From Longimicrobiaceae bacterium (GTDB lineage Bacteria; Gemmatimonadota; Gemmatimonadetes; Longimicrobiales; Longimicrobiaceae), in assembly GCA_035936415.1 (NCBI GenBank), contig DASYWD010000330.1, positions 1 to 42,409 on the forward strand: a stretch of 42,409 nucleotides of DNA, in the 5' to 3' direction. The position numbers and the translations under genes were made by a program. Under the pieces are notes generated by a model. The model had not been told where the DNA came from. It searched no databases and was given only the letters and a program-made list of their open reading frames with translations. Below, one piece after another: positions 33,771-41,561 of the stretch. How positions within the stretch are numbered: position 1 is the first letter of the stretch; each line of letters starts with the position of its first letter.

Positions 33771-34877
33771 TCAGTCGAAGGCGACGCCGGTCCGGGCGGA
33801 GAGACGCCGCAGCTCCTCCACCACCGCGGCGATCACCGGCACCCCCTCGGCGCGGCGCCTCTCCTCCGCGCGCCGGTTGGGCTCGCCGGGGATCATGGGC
33901 CCCGGGGTGCCCGCCGCGGGGCGGGTGCCGCGGATGGTGCGGATCCAGTCGTCGGCCCGGCTCCGGAACTCGTCGGGGTCGATGAAGCCGTCGATCCGCA
34001 GCGCCAGGAAGAAGTGCCCCACCCCCTTCCCCACGGAGCGCGCCGGGGCCGGGAGGTCCGCCGGGAAGGGCGGCGGAAAGGGCCCCCAGTTGGCCCCGCT
34101 GAGCACGGCGGAGAGCATGTCCACCAGGGTGGCGAGGCAGTACCCCTTGTGGCCGCCGTGGGCGAAGTCGCCGCCCAGAGGGAGGAGGGCGCCGCCGTCC
34201 AGCATCTCGCGCGGGTCGGTGGTCGGCCGCCCCTCGCGGTCGGTCGCGCACCCCTCCGGGATCCGCTCCCCCCTGCGTGCCGCGTGCTCCACCTTGCCGA
34301 ACGCCATGGCGCTGGTGGTGACGTCGATCACCACCGGCGGCTCGTCGCCGGCCGGGAAGGCGATCGCCATGGGGTTCGTCCCCAGCATCCGCTCGGCGCC
34401 CCAGAGCGGCGCCACCTGGGGCGGCGAGTTGGTCATGGCCCACACGATCAGGTCGCGCGGGAGCCCCTGGAGCGCGTAGTACTCGCCGATCCCGAAGTGA
34501 TTGCTGTTGCGCACGGCGACGGAGCCGCACCCCACCGCCTCCGCCTTCTCCATGGCGATGCCGGTGGCGCGGGGGCCCACCACCAGCCCCAGCCCGTTGT
34601 CGCCGTCCACTGTGGCCGTCCCCGGCAGCTCGCGGACGATGCGCAGCTCCGGGCGGGGGTTGATCCATCCGCGCCGGAACATCTCGTGGTACTGTCCCAG
34701 CCGCGCCACCCCGTGGGTGTCGATCCCCCGCAGGTCCGCGGTGGCGAGGACGTCCGCGGCGAGCCGCGCGTCCTGGCCCGGAAGGCCGCACGAGCGGAAC
34801 ACCCCCTCCGAGAACTCCCGCAGCCGCTCGATGGGGAACACCTCGGCCGCGGGCGAGGCCTCCGCCGCGCTCCCCAT
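33771..34877 (-). CDS. Ldh2-family NAD(P)-dependent 2-hydroxyacid dehydrogenase
   Basis: A 368-residue oxidoreductase of the malate/L-lactate dehydrogenase (Ldh2) family, which oxidises 2-hydroxyacids to 2-oxoacids with a nicotinamide cofactor and has no Rossmann fold. Family markers are DTHGVARLG (53-61), AVRNSNHFGIGEYYAL (His127, 121-136), MTNSPPQVAPLWG and GTNPMAIAFPA. The start ATG shares one base with the aminotransferase stop codon (TGATG), so it is tightly coupled. Between a hydroxymandelate-synthase-like enzyme and an aminotransferase, the natural substrate would be 4-hydroxymandelate, oxidised to 4-hydroxybenzoylformate. That is an inference; known pathways use the flavoenzyme Hmo for this step. 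Confidence 0.85.
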   Translation of the reverse strand: MGSAAEASPAAEVFPIERLREFSEGVFRSCGLPGQDARLAADVLATADLRGIDTHGVARLGQYHEMFRRGWINPRPELRIVRELPGTATVDGDNGLGLVVGPRATGIAMEKAEAVGCGSVAVRNSNHFGIGEYYALQGLPRDLIVWAMTNSPPQVAPLWGAERMLGTNPMAIAFPAGDEPPVVIDVTTSAMAFGKVEHAARRGERIPEGCATDREGRPTTDPREMLDGGALLPLGGDFAHGGHKGYCLATLVDMLSAVLSGANWGPFPPPFPADLPAPARSVGKGVGHFFLALRIDGFIDPDEFRSRADDWIRTIRGTRPAAGTPGPMIPGEPNRRAEERRRAEGVPVIAAVVEELRRLSARTGVAFD

Positions 34878-36088
34878 CAGGCGCACGCCTCCCGCACCAC
34901 CCGCCCCAGGCGGGCCACCCCCTCGCGGATCCGCTCGGGGCCGCAATGGGAGAAGTTGAGCCGCAGGCAGTGGGAGGCGTGCCCGTCGCTGCCCACAGCG
35001 AAGGCGCTCCCCGGGAAGAACGCCACGCCCTCGGTGTCCAGCGCGGTCGCCAGGAGCGCGGTGGCGTCGGTCCCGTCGGGGAGCTCCACCCAGGTGAACA
35101 CGCCGGCGGTGGGGGTCCGCCAGCGAGCCACGTGCCCCAGGTGCTCGCGGAGCGCGGCGTCCATCGCGTCGCGCCGGGCGCCGTACTCGCGACGCAGCGC
35201 GTCCAGGTGCGCGGGGAGGCGCCCCTCGGCGATGAAGGCGGAGATCACCCGCTGGGTGAAGGTGCTGGTGTTGATGTCCGTGGCCTCCTTGACGATCGCG
35301 AGCGGACGGACCAGCGCCTCCGGAACCACCAGCCACCCCACGCGGAGCGCGGGCGCGAAGATCTTGGAGAAGGTGCCCATGTAGAGCACCCAGCGGTCGT
35401 CCAGCGCCCGCAGGGGAGGCAGGGGGTCGTCCAGGTACTGGAAGAAGCCGTAGGCGTCGTCCTCCAGCAGCGGGACGCGGTGCTCACTGGCCAGCTCCAC
35501 CAGCCGGCGCCGCTTCTCCGCGCTGACGCTCACCCCCAGCGGGTTGCTCCCGTCGGTGACGACGTAGATCAGCGCCGGGCGCTCCCCCGCCGCGAGGAGC
35601 GCCTCCACCGCGTCCACGTCGATCCCGGTGTCCAGGTCGGTGGGGACGGTGAGCACCTCGGGCCGGAAGGGCTCCACCGCCTGCTGGAACCCGGTGTAGC
35701 AGAGCCGCTCGGTGAGCACCTTCCCCCCGGGGTTCAGCAGGATCCGGGTGAGAAGGCTCATCCCCTGCTGCCCGCCCGCCGTGAGGAACACCTGCTCGAC
35801 GGCGCACTCCACCCCGCGCCGCCGCATCAGCTCCACCACCTGGTGCTTGAGGGGGAGGAAGGGCGGCGAGTACTGCAGCGCGGCGGCGTCCCGCGCCAGC
35901 ACACGCGCGGAGGCCTCGGCGAGCCCGGCGGCCGGGAACAGCTCCGGGGCGGGAAGCCCCAGCGCGAGCGACAGCACGCCCGGCTCGGCGCTGCGGGCGA
36001 GCATGGTCTGCAGTGCAGAGGGGCGGATCTCGCGGGCCCAGAGGGCGAGCTCCGGGGCCTCCGCGGCGGGCGTGGCCGTGGCGGTCAT
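34877..36088 (-). CDS. PLP-dependent aminotransferase (class I/II, LysN/HpgT-like)
   Basis: A 403-residue fold-type I aminotransferase of the aminoadipate/aromatic subgroup. It shows LALGLPAPELFPAAGLAE (41-58), FLTAGGQQGMSLL (101-113), Asp210-Asp211 (LLEDDAYG) and the PLP lysine Lys242 in GTFSKIFAPALRVGW. The start ATG lies 10 nt after the stop of the dioxygenase gene, with no good Shine-Dalgarno, and suggests translational coupling. In the proposed pathway it would aminate 4-hydroxybenzoylformate to 4-hydroxyphenylglycine, with tyrosine as likely amino donor so that hydroxyphenylpyruvate is regenerated for the dioxygenase, as HpgT does. Substrate specificity is not visible in sequence. Confidence 0.85.
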   Translation of the reverse strand: MTATATPAAEAPELALWAREIRPSALQTMLARSAEPGVLSLALGLPAPELFPAAGLAEASARVLARDAAALQYSPPFLPLKHQVVELMRRRGVECAVEQVFLTAGGQQGMSLLTRILLNPGGKVLTERLCYTGFQQAVEPFRPEVLTVPTDLDTGIDVDAVEALLAAGERPALIYVVTDGSNPLGVSVSAEKRRRLVELASEHRVPLLEDDAYGFFQYLDDPLPPLRALDDRWVLYMGTFSKIFAPALRVGWLVVPEALVRPLAIVKEATDINTSTFTQRVISAFIAEGRLPAHLDALRREYGARRDAMDAALREHLGHVARWRTPTAGVFTWVELPDGTDATALLATALDTEGVAFFPGSAFAVGSDGHASHCLRLNFSHCGPERIREGVARLGRVVREACA

Positions 36089-36098
36089 GTGCGGAGGG

Positions 36099-37211
36099 TC
36101 AGATGTTGCCCCGGAGCGCCTGCTCGGCCTCCAGCGCCTCGAAGAGCGCCTTGATGTTCCCGGCGCCGAAGCCGTGGGCGCCGCGCCGCTCGATCACCTC
36201 CACGAAGAAGGTGGGGCGGCCCTCCAGCGGCTCCGTAAAGGTCTGGAGCAGGACCCCCTCCTCCTCGCGGTCGATCAGCACCCCCAGCTCGCGGGCCGCC
36301 GCCATGTCGCCGGGATCGACCGGCCCGATCCGGGCCTCGAGCGCGTCGTAATAGGTCTGTGGGACCCGCAGGAACCTGATGCCGTCCTGCTGCAGCGAGC
36401 GCACGGCGGAGAAGATGTCGTCCGTGAGGTAGGCGACGTGCTGGCTCCCGGCGCCCTTGTGGAAGTCCAGGTACTCTTCGACCTGCGACCTGCCCTTGCT
36501 CGGGGCGGGCTCCTGCATGGGGAACTTGATGGTCCCGGTGGGATCCTCCACCACCTTGGAGTTCATCGCGCTCCGCTCGGTCCAGATCATCTCGTGCTTG
36601 GACTGGTGGAAGCCGAGCACGTGGGTGTAGAAGTCCACCATGGCGTCCAGGTCGCCTTCCTCCAGGCTGACGGCGACGTGGTCCACGGCCAGGAGCCCGA
36701 CCGCCGCCGCCGGGCCCATGTGGTCCACGGGCTGGAAGTGCGGGACGAAGCGCCCGGCGTAGTCGCCGCGCTGGATGAAGGAGTGCACCGTGTCGCCGAA
36801 GGCGCCGATGGTGGCCTTGACCACCCGGCCGTGCTCGTCGGCGTAGGCTGTGGGCTCCATGATCGGAGTGGCGCCGCGCGAGACCGCAGCCTCGAACGCC
36901 TGCTCCACGTCGTCCACGGTGAAGGCCACGTCGCGCACGCCGTCTCCGTGCCGGTGCACGTGCCGCGCGATGGCGCCGTCCGGCTCCAGCCCGCTGCTCA
37001 CCACCAGCCGTACCCCGCCCTGCTCCAGCGCGAAGGAGGCGCGGTCGCGGACCCCGGTAGCGAGGCCCGCCCGCGCGATGGGCCGGAAGCCGAAGATCGT
37101 GCGGTAGAAGTGGGCCGCCTGAAAGGCATTCCCGACCCACATCTCCACGTGGTCGATGCCCCGGAGCTGAACGGCGCTCTCCGTCGCGACCTCTGCCTCG
37201 ATCTTCGCCAT
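36099..37211 (-). CDS. hmaS: 4-hydroxymandelate synthase-like dioxygenase (HPPD fold)
   Basis: A 370-residue non-haem Fe(II) oxygenase with two VOC domains. The iron ligands are His178, His258 (GSQHVAY) and Glu338 (PTFFVEVIERRG). It could be 4-hydroxyphenylpyruvate dioxygenase (homogentisate) or 4-hydroxymandelate synthase. Two active-site positions favour the latter: the C-terminal helix reads GFGAGNIKALFE, with Ile353 where HPPD has a conserved Phe, and the substrate motif reads PMQEPA, with Gln233 where HPPD has Asn. Phe-to-Ile at the first site is the recognised mark of the synthase (Phe337 in the Pseudomonas enzyme, 15 residues after the Glu ligand, as here). No homogentisate pathway genes are nearby. 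It is the first gene of the cluster. Confidence 0.75.
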   Translation of the reverse strand: MAKIEAEVATESAVQLRGIDHVEMWVGNAFQAAHFYRTIFGFRPIARAGLATGVRDRASFALEQGGVRLVVSSGLEPDGAIARHVHRHGDGVRDVAFTVDDVEQAFEAAVSRGATPIMEPTAYADEHGRVVKATIGAFGDTVHSFIQRGDYAGRFVPHFQPVDHMGPAAAVGLLAVDHVAVSLEEGDLDAMVDFYTHVLGFHQSKHEMIWTERSAMNSKVVEDPTGTIKFPMQEPAPSKGRSQVEEYLDFHKGAGSQHVAYLTDDIFSAVRSLQQDGIRFLRVPQTYYDALEARIGPVDPGDMAAARELGVLIDREEEGVLLQTFTEPLEGRPTFFVEVIERRGAHGFGAGNIKALFEALEAEQALRGNI

Positions 37212-37290
37212 GGTCTCTGCCTTTCCTCTGGGGTACGTGGCGGCCCCGAGCCAGCGCGGGAGGGCCTCCTCTCACAGGATGCGTCCGGTT

Positions 37291-37319
37291 ATATTCGCAT
37301 CGTTAATTTCAAAATGCAA
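37291..37319 (-). promoter_or_regulatory. putative promoter of the hmaS-aminotransferase-dehydrogenase unit
   Basis: Minus strand: TTGCAT (37319-37314), a 17-nt spacer, GAATAT (37296-37291), in the AT-rich patch 80 nt before the start codon. TATAAC slightly downstream is an alternative -10 with a longer spacer. Confidence 0.5.
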
Positions 37320-37349
37320 GGCCTGCCCGCACGCCAGGGTCCACATGGG

Positions 37350-37387
37350 CGAGAGTGCCCCGATCCGGCGCGGCTGGGGCACTCTCG
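37350..37387. terminator. free-standing 12-bp-stem hairpin
   Basis: Perfect 12-bp arms (37350-37361 with 37376-37387), loop of 14 nt. It has the form of an intrinsic terminator, but no gene ends here: both neighbours diverge. It could end a short transcript from the TetR side or be an insulator. Confidence 0.55.
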
Positions 37388-37606
37388 TCCTCACGCGAGC
37401 CGCCGCTGGAGCGCCACCACCCTCAAACGCTGGCAGGGCTCGGCCTATAAGTTAGGGACAGGTTTGTAGATAGACAGAAAACATCTGCTGTAGCAAGGCG
37501 GAACGCGATGTCTCGAATCGAGCCACCTCCGCCTTCCCCGCCCACCTCCCGGCATCGCGCAAAGCCTGCAGCCGTAAGGGAATAGCGCGTCCCGGCCGGC
37601 AGGCAC

Positions 37607-37674
37607 CCGGGTTGCGCCCCTGCTCAGCTGGTCGACGTCCTCCGGCTTCAGAGGACGGAAAATGCGCAACCCGG
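37607..37674 (+). promoter_or_regulatory. nested hairpins in the TetR gene leader, covering the ribosome-binding site
   Basis: An outer 11-bp inverted repeat (CCGGGTTGCGC at 37607-37617 with its complement at 37664-37674) encloses an inner 7-bp hairpin (37636-37642 with 37651-37657). The outer 3' arm runs into the GGAGG Shine-Dalgarno of the TetR gene (37673-37677), so folding would partly hide it. A translational control element, or a long-spaced operator, are the two readings. Confidence 0.5.
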
Positions 37675-37682
37675 AGGAGCAG

Positions 37683-38315
37683 ATGACGCGCTCAGCGGAG
37701 GGCTCGCAGCCCAAGAGTGCAAACCACAGGGAGGACATCGTGCAGAGCGCGCTGGCGATGTTCGCCCGCCACGGCTACACCGGCGCATCGGTACGGCGGA
37801 TCGCCGCGGAGGCCGGCGTCTCGCGCAGCCTGATGTACAACTGGTTTCCGGCGAAGCGGGAGCTGCTCCGCGCCATCTTCGAGCGGAGCATGGGCCAGGT
37901 GCAGCGCACCCTGGAGGCGGCGGACGGAGACGGCCCATCGGCGGATCGCCTGCGCAGGCTGGTCGACGCCGCACTCGGCCTCGTGCGCGCGGATCCGCTC
38001 ACCTGGCGGTTCGTGTACCAGCTCCGGATGCAGCCGGACGTGCTCGCTGAGCTCGGGCGGGACGTACCGGCCCACTGGGCCGCGCTCGAGCCGAGGATCG
38101 CCGCGCTCCTCGCCGGAGCCGGCGCGGGCGACCCGGCCACGGAGGCGCGCGCCCTGGTCGCGGCCCTGGACGGCGGCGTACAGCAGTACCTGCTCGATCC
38201 CGAGCACTATCCGCTCCGGGAGGTCGGCGAGGTGCTCGCGCGGCGGTTCGCACCGGCGGGCGGCGCGGCTTCCCCAGGGTCCCCGCGGCCGATGCCCAGC
38301 GCGCAGGCGGGCTGA
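37683..38315 (+). CDS. TetR/AcrR-family transcriptional regulator
   Basis: A 210-residue DNA-binding regulator. The N-terminal helix-turn-helix is clear (about 18-60: IVQSALAMFARHGYTGASV, then RRIAAEAGVSRSLMYNWFPA). The C-terminal ligand-binding part (about 70-190) is helical and variable, as usual. The ATG at 37683 has GGAGG 5 nt upstream; an earlier ATG at 37662 lies inside the hairpin arm and lacks a Shine-Dalgarno. It diverges from the biosynthetic cluster and is therefore its likely repressor; the operator was not identified with confidence. Confidence 0.9.
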   Translation: MTRSAEGSQPKSANHREDIVQSALAMFARHGYTGASVRRIAAEAGVSRSLMYNWFPAKRELLRAIFERSMGQVQRTLEAADGDGPSADRLRRLVDAALGLVRADPLTWRFVYQLRMQPDVLAELGRDVPAHWAALEPRIAALLAGAGAGDPATEARALVAALDGGVQQYLLDPEHYPLREVGEVLARRFAPAGGAASPGSPRPMPSAQAG

Positions 38316-38334
38316 CCGGAGTGACCTCGCCCGG

Positions 38335-38988
38335 TCACCCCACCGCCGCGATCATCGGCTGCCCGTCGGGGCGCCGCTCCGCAGCATCCTCTGCTTCACG
38401 GCCGAAGATCAGGTCCTGCTCGGAAAGGCCGACCAGGTCCTGCAGGTACTCCCGGATCGCCATGACGATGAACGCCGCCTCCGCGCAGACGAAGATCCCG
38501 ATGTAGTAGAGCACCAGCTCCGTGCCGAGGGGGATCTGGTCGAGCGGCGTACCCGCGAGCGGAGAGCCCTCCTCCGGGTGGGCCGCCGCCACGGACAGGT
38601 CCAGGAGCGAATGGTACCGGTACAGGCAGAACGCCGAGCCGACGATCAGCACCAGGGGGAGGAGCTGGACGAGCGTGCGGTGCAGCCACGCCCCGGCCCT
38701 CAGCAGCGCGCTGCCGGACACCGTCTCCGAGAACATCACCCGCGCGAACTGGTGGCGCGAGTAGAAGATGAACGCCAGCGCCAGGAAGCAGAAGAGCGAG
38801 GTGTAGGCCGACAGCAGCCCGGTGTGGGCGCCGTACGTGGGAATGACCCCGAACGCCGTGACGGGGATCGGCAGGGCCGCCGCCACCACGGAGGAGATGC
38901 TCATGTAGCGCTTGAAGAAGGCGGCGAAAGCCCGGACCCGGACCGGGTCGGTGGGCTCGCTGCCGCGGGCGGGAACGAGGACGGCCAT
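38335..38988 (-). CDS. membrane protein of unknown function
   Basis: A 217-residue inner-membrane protein with about four hydrophobic segments (about 31-46, 52-70, 95-118 and 158-180). The C-terminal tail is short, acidic and soluble. I do not recognise a family and see no catalytic motif. The ATG at 38988 is chosen because hydrophobic structure begins soon after; codons before it read as a basic, shadow-like sequence. There is no good Shine-Dalgarno. It converges with the TetR gene 19 bp away, without an evident terminator between them. Confidence 0.7.
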   Translation of the reverse strand: MAVLVPARGSEPTDPVRVRAFAAFFKRYMSISSVVAAALPIPVTAFGVIPTYGAHTGLLSAYTSLFCFLALAFIFYSRHQFARVMFSETVSGSALLRAGAWLHRTLVQLLPLVLIVGSAFCLYRYHSLLDLSVAAAHPEEGSPLAGTPLDQIPLGTELVLYYIGIFVCAEAAFIVMAIREYLQDLVGLSEQDLIFGREAEDAAERRPDGQPMIAAVG

Positions 38989-39058
38989 GCGGAGGATGCT
39001 GCGCTGGAGGGTGGAGCGGCCCGGGAAGCCCGGTGCCGCATGGGGAAGAACGCGGCTG

Positions 39059-39811
39059 CTAGTGCGGACGCGGGCTGCAGCGGAGCCAGACCTGGCTGTT
39101 GAGCACGCCGCGCAGGGGCGGGAGGGGCGAGAACGAGACGTCCTCCACCACGAACGTCTGCGCAAGCCTGGCCCTCAGGCTGCGCCAGTTGAAGCCCTTG
39201 TGGCCGTGCTGTCCGTACCAGTAGACCGGCCGCGGGATCGACGTCCGCTCCCCGGCGAAGACCATGCGCAGGAACTCGCCGGGGCGGTACAGCTCGTTGG
39301 GATCCCGGTACGGCCCCAGCCCGCGCAGCGACGCCGCCAGGCGAACGGAGTGCTTCAGCGCGAGGCTGAGCCCCAGCTCCACCGGGACGCTGACCAGCAC
39401 GACCCCCCCGGGCGACACCAGCCGCGCCAGGTCGCGGAGCACCCCTTCCAGCTCCGCGGGCGGGCAGTGCTCCAGCACCTCCATGCAGGTGACCACGGGG
39501 TAGGCGCCGTCGTGCTCCGCCCCGAGGGCGGCCGGGGAGAGGAAGGAGACCCCCGCGTCGCCGGCGTACCGCTCACGACACTCGTCGAGCTGGGCCTCCC
39601 ACACGTCGGTGCCGACCCGCTCCGGGAACAGGTCCCGGACCATCTCCAGGAAGAGTCCGTCGCCGCACCCGTAGTCGAGCAGGCGCCCGCCCGCGTACGG
39701 GCGCACGAGCATCCGGGCGCGCCGGAAGCGGCTGCGGTGGCTCCAGGCGAGGATGCGGCTGCGGCTGAAGACGTGGCGCGGCGTGTACGCCGCCTCCCGG
39801 GGTCCGGGCAT
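39059..39811 (-). CDS. class I SAM-dependent methyltransferase
   Basis: A 250-residue soluble methyltransferase. Motif I is LLDYGCGDGLFLEMV (about 44-58), motif II VGTDVWEAQLDEC (about 66-78), and CMEVLEHCPP (about 109-118) is the Ubie/methyltransf_11 type motif IV, followed by LVSPGGVVLVSVPVE. The C-terminal part (about 150-250) is aromatic and variable, suggesting a specific acceptor such as a lipid or sugar, unknown. The ATG at 39811 begins a basic N-terminus (RHVFSRSRILAWSHRSRFRR). It stands alone between the membrane protein and tRNA-Ser and is unrelated to the biosynthetic cluster methyltransferase. Confidence 0.85.
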   Translation of the reverse strand: MPGPREAAYTPRHVFSRSRILAWSHRSRFRRARMLVRPYAGGRLLDYGCGDGLFLEMVRDLFPERVGTDVWEAQLDECRERYAGDAGVSFLSPAALGAEHDGAYPVVTCMEVLEHCPPAELEGVLRDLARLVSPGGVVLVSVPVELGLSLALKHSVRLAASLRGLGPYRDPNELYRPGEFLRMVFAGERTSIPRPVYWYGQHGHKGFNWRSLRARLAQTFVVEDVSFSPLPPLRGVLNSQVWLRCSPRPH

Positions 39812-39892
39812 GATGGCGCAGGGTGCGATGGGTGGCGGACGGCGGCCTGCAGAAGGACGCCCCCGCGGCGACGGGCGCGCCACGGGGGCCAG

Positions 39893-39975
<83 letters not shown>

Positions 39976-40201
39976 CCGCACCGCGCCCGCCCCCGGAAGG
40001 GCCGACCCGGCGCACCCCGAAATTTCGGAGTTTTCCCCCTCCCCGTCAACCCGTCCGCCCCTCTCGACGCACCCTCCCCGCCCGGGCCGCGCGCCCGCGG
40101 ACCCGCCGGCCCGCGCCCCCGCAGGAGTTTCCCACCGGGCATACCGCTTGCACGACGCGGGCACACCCGATGCGCAGTGCAACGCGAAACCGGACAACCA
40201 G

Positions 40202-41497
40202 ATGAGTCGATTCGCATACATCCCCGCCGCCCTGCTCGTGCTCGCCGCGTGCGGCGGCGACGAGGAGCCGGAGGCTCGCGCCCAGTCGCAGCGCGGCGTC
40301 GCCCGGGCCAGCACCCCGCGGCCCGCCGCGCCCTACTGGGGCGACGAGCGCGGCCTCACCCGCGAAGAGCTGGAGCGCGGGCGGCTGGACGCCTCCTGGC
40401 AGTCCGTGGTGCAGCTGGACTCCGCCGCGGCGGGCGACGCCGCGCGCAACCCCGAGAAGTGGGAGCAGATCACCCCGCGCAGCGTCAACGGCGGGCCCGT
40501 CCACCTCCCCGTGCACGGCGACGTCGCCGGTCCCACCGTGCTCCGCACGCAGATCCTCCTGGACCGCGCGCTCTTCTCGCCGGGGGTGATCGACGGGCGC
40601 TGGGGGAAGAACACCGCCAAGGCCGTGTACTGGCTGCAGAAGCGCGAGGGGCTCCCCGCCACGGCGCGGATGGACAGCGTCACCTTCGCGCGGCTGGTGC
40701 AGCTCGCCGGGGCGCCCGCGCAGCTCGTCCGCGCGCACACCCTCACCGCCGAGGACGTGAAGGGGCCCTTCGTGGACCTCCCCGAGGGCGACGATGCGAT
40801 CTACCAGATCGCGAAGATGGAGTGCACCTGCTACGAGTCGCTCTCCGAGAAGCTGAGCGAGACCTTCCACGTCTCCCCCGAGCTGCTGGAGAAGCTGAAC
40901 CCGGCCGCGAAGCTGGACTCGCTCCGCGCCGGACAGACCATCCAGGTCCCCAACGTGCGCGACCCCGAGTTCCGCGCGCAGGGGCAGGTGGCGCGGATCG
41001 AGGTGTCCGGCCAGGGAAGCTTCGTGCACGCGCTGGACGCCCAGGGGCGCATCCTGTACCACTTCCCGTCCACCCTGGGCTCCTCGTACGACCCCTCGCC
41101 GCAGGGCGACTTCAGGATCGTCTCCGTAACCGAGGACCCGACCTGGCACTACCAGCCGTCGATCCTGGCGCACGTCCCGGACGACAAGCCGGAGGCGATG
41201 ATCCCTGCAGGCCCCAACAACGCCGTGGGCGTGGTGTGGATGGACCTGTCGGAGCCGCACTACGGGATCCACGGGACCAAGGCCCCGGAGACGATCGGCT
41301 ACACCACCTCGGCCGGGTGCGTCCGCCTCACCAACTGGGACGCGCTCTTCCTGAGCAGGCGGGTGGCCAAGGGGACGCCGGTGAAGTTCCGCGACACCCG
41401 CACCGGCGGCGCGGCCGCGCGGGACACCCGCTCCGACACCGCCACCGCCGGACGGCCTTCGGCGCGGAGCCGCGCCGACACCGCCGGGCGCGGATGA
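40202..41497 (+). CDS. L,D-transpeptidase lipoprotein with peptidoglycan-binding and LysM-like domains
   Basis: A 431-residue envelope lipoprotein (lipobox LAAC, Cys17). The order is a polar linker, a PG_binding_1 helical domain (about 115-170, RALFSPGVIDGRWGKNTAKA), a LysM-like segment (about 212-253, ETFHVSPELLEKLNPAAKLD then RAGQTIQVPNV), and a YkuD L,D-transpeptidase domain (about 265-400). The catalytic site has His357 (HYGIHGTKAPE) and Cys373 (TTSAGCVRLTNWDAL). It makes 3-3 cross-links in peptidoglycan or attaches proteins to it. The C-terminus is an Asp/Arg/Thr-rich tail with no clear role. The ATG at 40202 leads straight into the signal peptide. The kinase gene follows 64 nt downstream on the same strand. 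Confidence 0.93.
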   Translation: MSRFAYIPAALLVLAACGGDEEPEARAQSQRGVARASTPRPAAPYWGDERGLTREELERGRLDASWQSVVQLDSAAAGDAARNPEKWEQITPRSVNGGPVHLPVHGDVAGPTVLRTQILLDRALFSPGVIDGRWGKNTAKAVYWLQKREGLPATARMDSVTFARLVQLAGAPAQLVRAHTLTAEDVKGPFVDLPEGDDAIYQIAKMECTCYESLSEKLSETFHVSPELLEKLNPAAKLDSLRAGQTIQVPNVRDPEFRAQGQVARIEVSGQGSFVHALDAQGRILYHFPSTLGSSYDPSPQGDFRIVSVTEDPTWHYQPSILAHVPDDKPEAMIPAGPNNAVGVVWMDLSEPHYGIHGTKAPETIGYTTSAGCVRLTNWDALFLSRRVAKGTPVKFRDTRTGGAAARDTRSDTATAGRPSARSRADTAGRG

Positions 41498-41561
41498 GCC
41501 GAACGACGCAGGGCGGGGCGGAGCGCGGGCTCCTCCCCGCCGCTCCGGCCGGGAGGGACCG

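Larger units (their letters stand above)
37212..37682. other. divergent regulatory region between hmaS-like and TetR-type genes
   Basis: A 471-bp gap, noticeably richer in A/T than its surroundings at 37286-37320 and 37440-37500. It holds the cluster promoter (37291-37319), a free-standing hairpin (37350-37387) and a nested inverted repeat before the TetR start (37607-37674). No coding frame is convincing. The sequence around 37445-37500 (TTAGGGACAGGTTTGTAGAT) looks foreign to the local base composition and might be a decayed mobile-element end, which I could not confirm. Confidence 0.5.

Noticed and set aside
34877-37211. Tyrosine degradation through homogentisate
   Set aside because: The dioxygenase lacks the conserved HPPD Phe and Asn, no homogentisate dioxygenase or later genes are adjacent, and the genes are coupled to specialised-metabolism genes.
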